DNA of 64,000 nt, from the NCBI GenBank assembly GCA_964019155.1, contig OZ025240.1, positions 35,880,769-35,944,768 on the forward strand, in the 5' to 3' direction. Every line of letters begins with the position of its first letter. Within the stretch, counting starts at the first letter, position 1. The notes beneath the pieces were generated by a model. The model searched no databases and was not told the origin of the DNA. It saw only the letters and a list, made by a program, of their open reading frames with translations. Both the position numbers and the translations under genes were made by a program. This stretch comes from Osedax fenrisi. Taxonomy: Eukaryota > Annelida > Polychaeta > Sabellida > Siboglinidae. Below are positions 60,545 to 64,000 of this stretch, piece by piece.

Positions 60545-61203
60545 TAGTGTTGTCATATTTTCTAAAAAACATATGTATCAGTATCGTATCAGTATCATTT
60601 GACAGTGGTCTCAGTATCGTATCAGTATCATTTGACATCAGTATCGTTTAACAATTGTATACGCATCATGTTATAGCAGCATCAGTAGGTATCCTATAGT
60701 ATCATATTCTGGTGTAACAGGAGGACAAAATATAACTGCAGTTATATAATCTGGACAATACCGAATCATCCTTCATATATTGATTGTGCTCGCTATTCTT
60801 AGTACTCATTTGTTCGATGAAATGATCATAAAATAATTAAAAATAATGATGTTGATAGTAGCGAAAATACATTAAAAATGATTATATGTTGAAAGTGGCG
60901 CGAATACATACAAAGAGACGCTATGAATCATATCGTCCCTTGGCCAGCGATAGCCTATGATTGACAGTGGCGCGAATAAATATAAACCCAAAGGTAAACA
61001 TTTACCAAATATAGAATTTTTAAGGTATTGGAAACCACGGTAAATGTATTTTAAATATCAAATATAATAATCCGAAATAGTCCGAGTTTAATATTAAAGT
61101 CTGATCCATATCCGACCCGGGTCCGGTATATTATCAAATGATACTTTATCAATCAGGTATCAATGACCTAAAGTCCGAAATCCGGGTCCGAATGATAACG
61201 CTA
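60545..61203. mobile_element. Possible degenerate hAT-type element
   Basis: Ends TAGTGTTGTCAT and ATGATAACGCTA. Subterminal repeats of GTATCATTTGA type are direct at the left (60580-60650) and inverted at the right (61130-61170). CCGGGTCCG repeats lie near the right end. No exact target duplication. Confidence 0.45.
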
Positions 61204-61210
61204 CTATATA

Positions 61211-61244
<34 letters not shown>

Positions 61245-61441
61245 TAGCTATATCTTTGAGGAGCGATAGTTAAAGTAACACCTCCCTGCAGGATCATCAT
61301 GATTATATGTATTACGTAATGTTAAGATATTGCATAACTTTATGAAATACTATAGTGTAGTGTATATTATAATGGCTGTGTATTACAGTATTATACCTAA
61401 TACACTAATACACACACCCACGCGCACACACACATACACAT

Positions 61442-61491
<50 letters not shown>

Positions 61492-61703
61492 CTAATAAAT
61501 CGTCATGGCCATAATATTTTACAGCATTTCTTAATGACTATATTTATATCTGAAGATAACAACCGGTTATCACACGCCCACCCGCATACAAACGCACGCA
61601 CGCACGCACACACGCATGTCGTAGCGTCTCCCAGCCGGGCACACACGCAGTACGACAGACCGACACATCGCTCACACATACCCTCAAAGGCTCGTACACG
61701 GTA

Positions 61704-61860
61704 TGCCGGCATATATGCCGGCAGGGAATATATAAGCTCGCGATTACACATACATAAATAATCATAATACGAGAGTATGCGGTGCGCTACATATGTGTGG
61801 TCAGCAATGCAGTGGTCAGACCAGTGGTCAGACCAGTGGTCAGACCAGTGGTCACTCGGT
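61704..61860. promoter_or_regulatory. Promoter-like cluster: 20-bp palindrome, TATA box, tandem AGTGGTC array
   Basis: Contains the perfect palindrome TGCCGGCATATATGCCGGCA (61704-61723) and TATATAAG six bases later (61729-61736). About 75 bases further on are four tandem 12-base units with core CAGTGGTCAGAC (61811-61855). The core is the reverse complement of the unit at 29421-29485. Function inferred. Confidence 0.4.
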
Positions 61861-62399
61861 GCACAGTGAACGCCGGGTCACTAACGCTGGGTCACTAAAG
61901 CTTAATCACTGAATGGTCTCTAATAACAGTTACTTATTTGTACTTTTAGTACGAGTATATATTTATATATATATATATATATATATGTGAATCTAATTAA
62001 ATGATTACAATCAATAATTATGTATTAAAGGAACTTCATTTAAACATGTAATATACACAATTCTAAAGTATATCCTGAATACTTTACATTGTATCTGTGA
62101 TAAAATAGTAGTGATAATATAGTATATATGTATATTATATATTAGTCTAAATCATAATATGAGTTAGTTATGAATGTGGTAAGACGTGAGATAGATATAG
62201 GTGCACCTACCATGGTAGCTCGATAACTTAAGATGAAGAAGCATGGTGATAGTGCACTGACCAAGAGGGTCATTATTTAATGATGACGATCTAGGTATAC
62301 TGCTTCTTAACTAGTGAATCTATACACATACACACATACACATATGCACATATATATAATTAAGTTTAATCAATCCAGATGAGTTGAAATACTGATTCA

Positions 62400-62830
62400 T
62401 TATCTACGAAAATCGATTAGCGAACTTAACGAGACGAATCGAGAATTCGCGAGACTCGCCCAGCACGCGCATGCGCACCGCTATAGATGATGACTCAGCA
62501 TCATCCCATTATACGGTGGCGCCACCATCGGCTCAGCCTAGTGATCGGTTCACCGATAATCAATCGTCGGGTGGTCGGTGATCGATTCACGAAGGGGGCG
62601 GTCGGTATCGACGCCGATACTGGATGGGGGCGTGGCGATACGACGCTGGTTCCCGATATAGAGAGAGAGCGAGAGAGCGAGAGAGAGAGTGCGGAAGTTC
62701 GAGATGACCCGCGAGAATGCGGGCGTTGCGCGCTAGAACTGTTCACGCACGACACGTGTTTCTCGACGTACAAATCCGTGGTCGTCGTCTCTACCCATTA
62801 TGTAACAGATCTTACGTAATAGCCCGGAGA
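62400..62830. promoter_or_regulatory. Second CpG-rich promoter-like island
   Basis: G+C-rich patch with an NRF1-type site (CGCGCATGCGCA, 62466-62477), an AP-1/Maf-type palindrome (GATGACTCAGCATC, about 62489-62502), GC boxes (GGGGGCGG, GGGGGCGTGG), an ETS-like GCGGAAGT and a GA-rich run (62660-62690). Open frames on both strands look incidental. Probably a promoter of a gene at or beyond the window edge. Confidence 0.45.
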
Positions 62831-62871
62831 ACATCTTATCGAAGAGGTTACCTTTCCTAAACTCGTAGCCT
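62733..62871 (-). CDS. Possible minus-strand terminal exon in the promoter-like island
   Basis: After AAATAG the frame reads YEFRKGNLFDKMFSGLLRKI, then CYIMGRDDDHGFVRRETRVV and REQF before TAG. Coding-like composition, but G+C-rich islands give open frames by chance and the plus strand is open too. Weak. Confidence 0.2.
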
Positions 62872-62879
62872 ATTTAATT

Positions 62880-63871
62880 AATTAAGTTAATTTATATATG
62901 TATATATATATATATATAAACAATAGTTTATCAATTCAACTGATAATTTAATTTGAAATAATTCAATATATAATATAGGCAATTACAAATTAAGCATTAC
63001 TAGAATACAAAATATTCAACTATTGAATATTATATATATATATATTTATATATACAAATAAGTAAATTAAGTAAGTATATTTTATTTAAATATTTGTAGT
63101 AGGGACGTGAGGTGCTTTAGACAATGCGAATATCTCGTTAAATATACAATTCCAGAAAAGAGAAACACTACAGAAATATTACAAATATAATTTGCGTTTC
63201 CCATATATATATATTTGTAGACTAATCTATTATATATAACATATTAGATTAACTAAAAACTATTATTTGAGTGAACAAATATAAAACTGTGGATTTCTAT
63301 AAATTACCAATATCTTATGTTACACTTTTACACTTTAATTTCGGTAAACTCTAAAAGAGTATCTACATATTAAGACGTTTTATTATAATATATCATCTTA
63401 AGTATCTAACGTAGAGAGTCAATTATAATTATAATTATAAGACTATTACTATAGTATACTATTATAATATAAATAAGGGAATATTGGCCGATATATTATA
63501 GGGGGATTTCAGGCGGTACAAACAGCCAATAAGAATATAGATAGTTTTATACTCATTTGCATATTTGAATTACATTATTTTTATTAAATATAGATACTTC
63601 TATAGAAAGGTATACCCTTATTTCTCATATGTGATTTCCGTGTTATCTTTAAAATCGATAAATCTATATATTATTTCAACGCAAACTGTATATAAAATAT
63701 ACTATAAAAAGTACATATTACCTTCTCTTCGTTACTAAAATGCTACTCTCCTTATCTCCTGGTACTTTAGCAAAACAACCCTAAATTCTATAGATTTTAG
63801 ATAGTCGGTTACAATGATATGGAGTTGCCTCTCTCATACTAGCCGCCGCTCTATTATGTCCTTAAAACTAG

Positions 63872-63927
<56 letters not shown>

Positions 63928-64000
63928 TATTCTTACTTTCTCTCTCTAATCTATAAACCATTCAAATTCATATTTTTCTATTCGTTTTTTTATTGCATTT
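62880..64000. other. A+T-rich right end of the window
   Basis: Nothing recognised except the (CA)n run. 63720-63860 is slightly less A+T-rich but no exon could be supported. Confidence 0.45.
63872..63926. repeat. (CA)n microsatellite
   Basis: About 27 uninterrupted CA units. Confidence 0.97.

Noticed and set aside
61330..61761. 143-codon plus frame and two minus frames over the same DNA
   Set aside because: Driven by (CA)n and (TA)n microsatellites and a G+C-rich island; no splice context or family motif.
62487..62819. Overlapping plus (110 codons) and minus (90 codons) frames
   Set aside because: They sit in a CpG-rich promoter-like island where stops are rare; the GA run produces Glu/Arg repeats. 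Treated as regulatory DNA.

Overview
This is a very A+T-rich (by eye roughly three quarters or more A+T) nuclear eukaryotic window full of introns, (TA)n microsatellites and transposable elements. The only recognisable host sequence is short exons with GT..AG borders, all but a few of them on the minus strand. A spectrin-like EF-hand exon, animal-style promoter motifs (NRF1-like, CRE, E-box, octamer) and the mix of LINEs (CR1/L2-like and RTE-like), tRNA-derived SINEs, hAT elements and pogo/Tigger-like MITEs suggest an invertebrate animal, perhaps an early-branching one. The species cannot be named from this sequence.

Main gene (33.0-55.0 kb, minus strand). Seventeen exons with consistent splice phases assemble into a complete gene of about 617 codons. 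It encodes a DUF885-family (PF05960) protein: N-terminal signal peptide, the family's conserved blocks in the expected order (PEYATKYG; LPNGEEYY; GSRPGIFNVN; HEAEPGHHSQ; GWALYAESL; RASRLVVDTGIH; WTKQQAV..YM; PGQACSYKIGEL) and a hydrophobic C-terminal tail. It is probably a secreted or membrane-anchored zincin-like hydrolase. Its introns hold a hAT relic, an L2-like LINE, a tRNA-SINE, a foldback element and several MITEs.

Second gene (about 17.1-29.3 kb, minus strand). Candidate exons at 28.98-28.94, 28.47-28.41, 23.25-23.20, 20.80-20.72 and 17.46-17.07 kb may form one multi-pass membrane protein gene with a Q/S/N-rich tail. A G+C-rich promoter-like island with NRF1-like and KLF/Sp-like sites lies just upstream at 29.4-29.7 kb. 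Other host pieces are a first exon at 2.5-2.67 kb (minus), an EF-hand exon at 10.28-10.41 kb (plus), a 13.9-14.6 kb reading frame broken by one TAG (plus), and a second promoter-like island at 61.5-62.9 kb.

Transposons. 1-1.35 and 5.0-8.1 kb: CR1-like LINEs. 10.4-13.2 kb: a nest of broken elements. 14.98-15.93, 21.80-22.74 and 25.56-28.40 kb: family A elements with GGGGAAAGT ends. 12.4-13.2, 47.85-49.39, 51.6-52.5 and 56.1-57.1 kb: family B. 55.2-55.8 kb: family C. 18.4-19.5, 30.4-31.3, 48.05-48.55 and 42.4-44.8 kb: hAT-type elements. 23.8-25.4 kb: an RTE-like LINE. 25.83-27.75 and 37.3-40.3 kb: L2-like LINEs. 35.2, 57.2 and 59.6 kb: one SINE family. 34.0-34.3 kb: a second SINE.

The most novel signal is the GGGGAAAGT-ended group. 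Families A, B and C are colinear, and each carries a ladder of about 12-bp motifs at matching positions. The motif differs between families (AATACGGACACC, TTACCGACCCCC, AATAYCGACACC) but is nearly uniform within each. That looks like concerted change of a protein-binding site.
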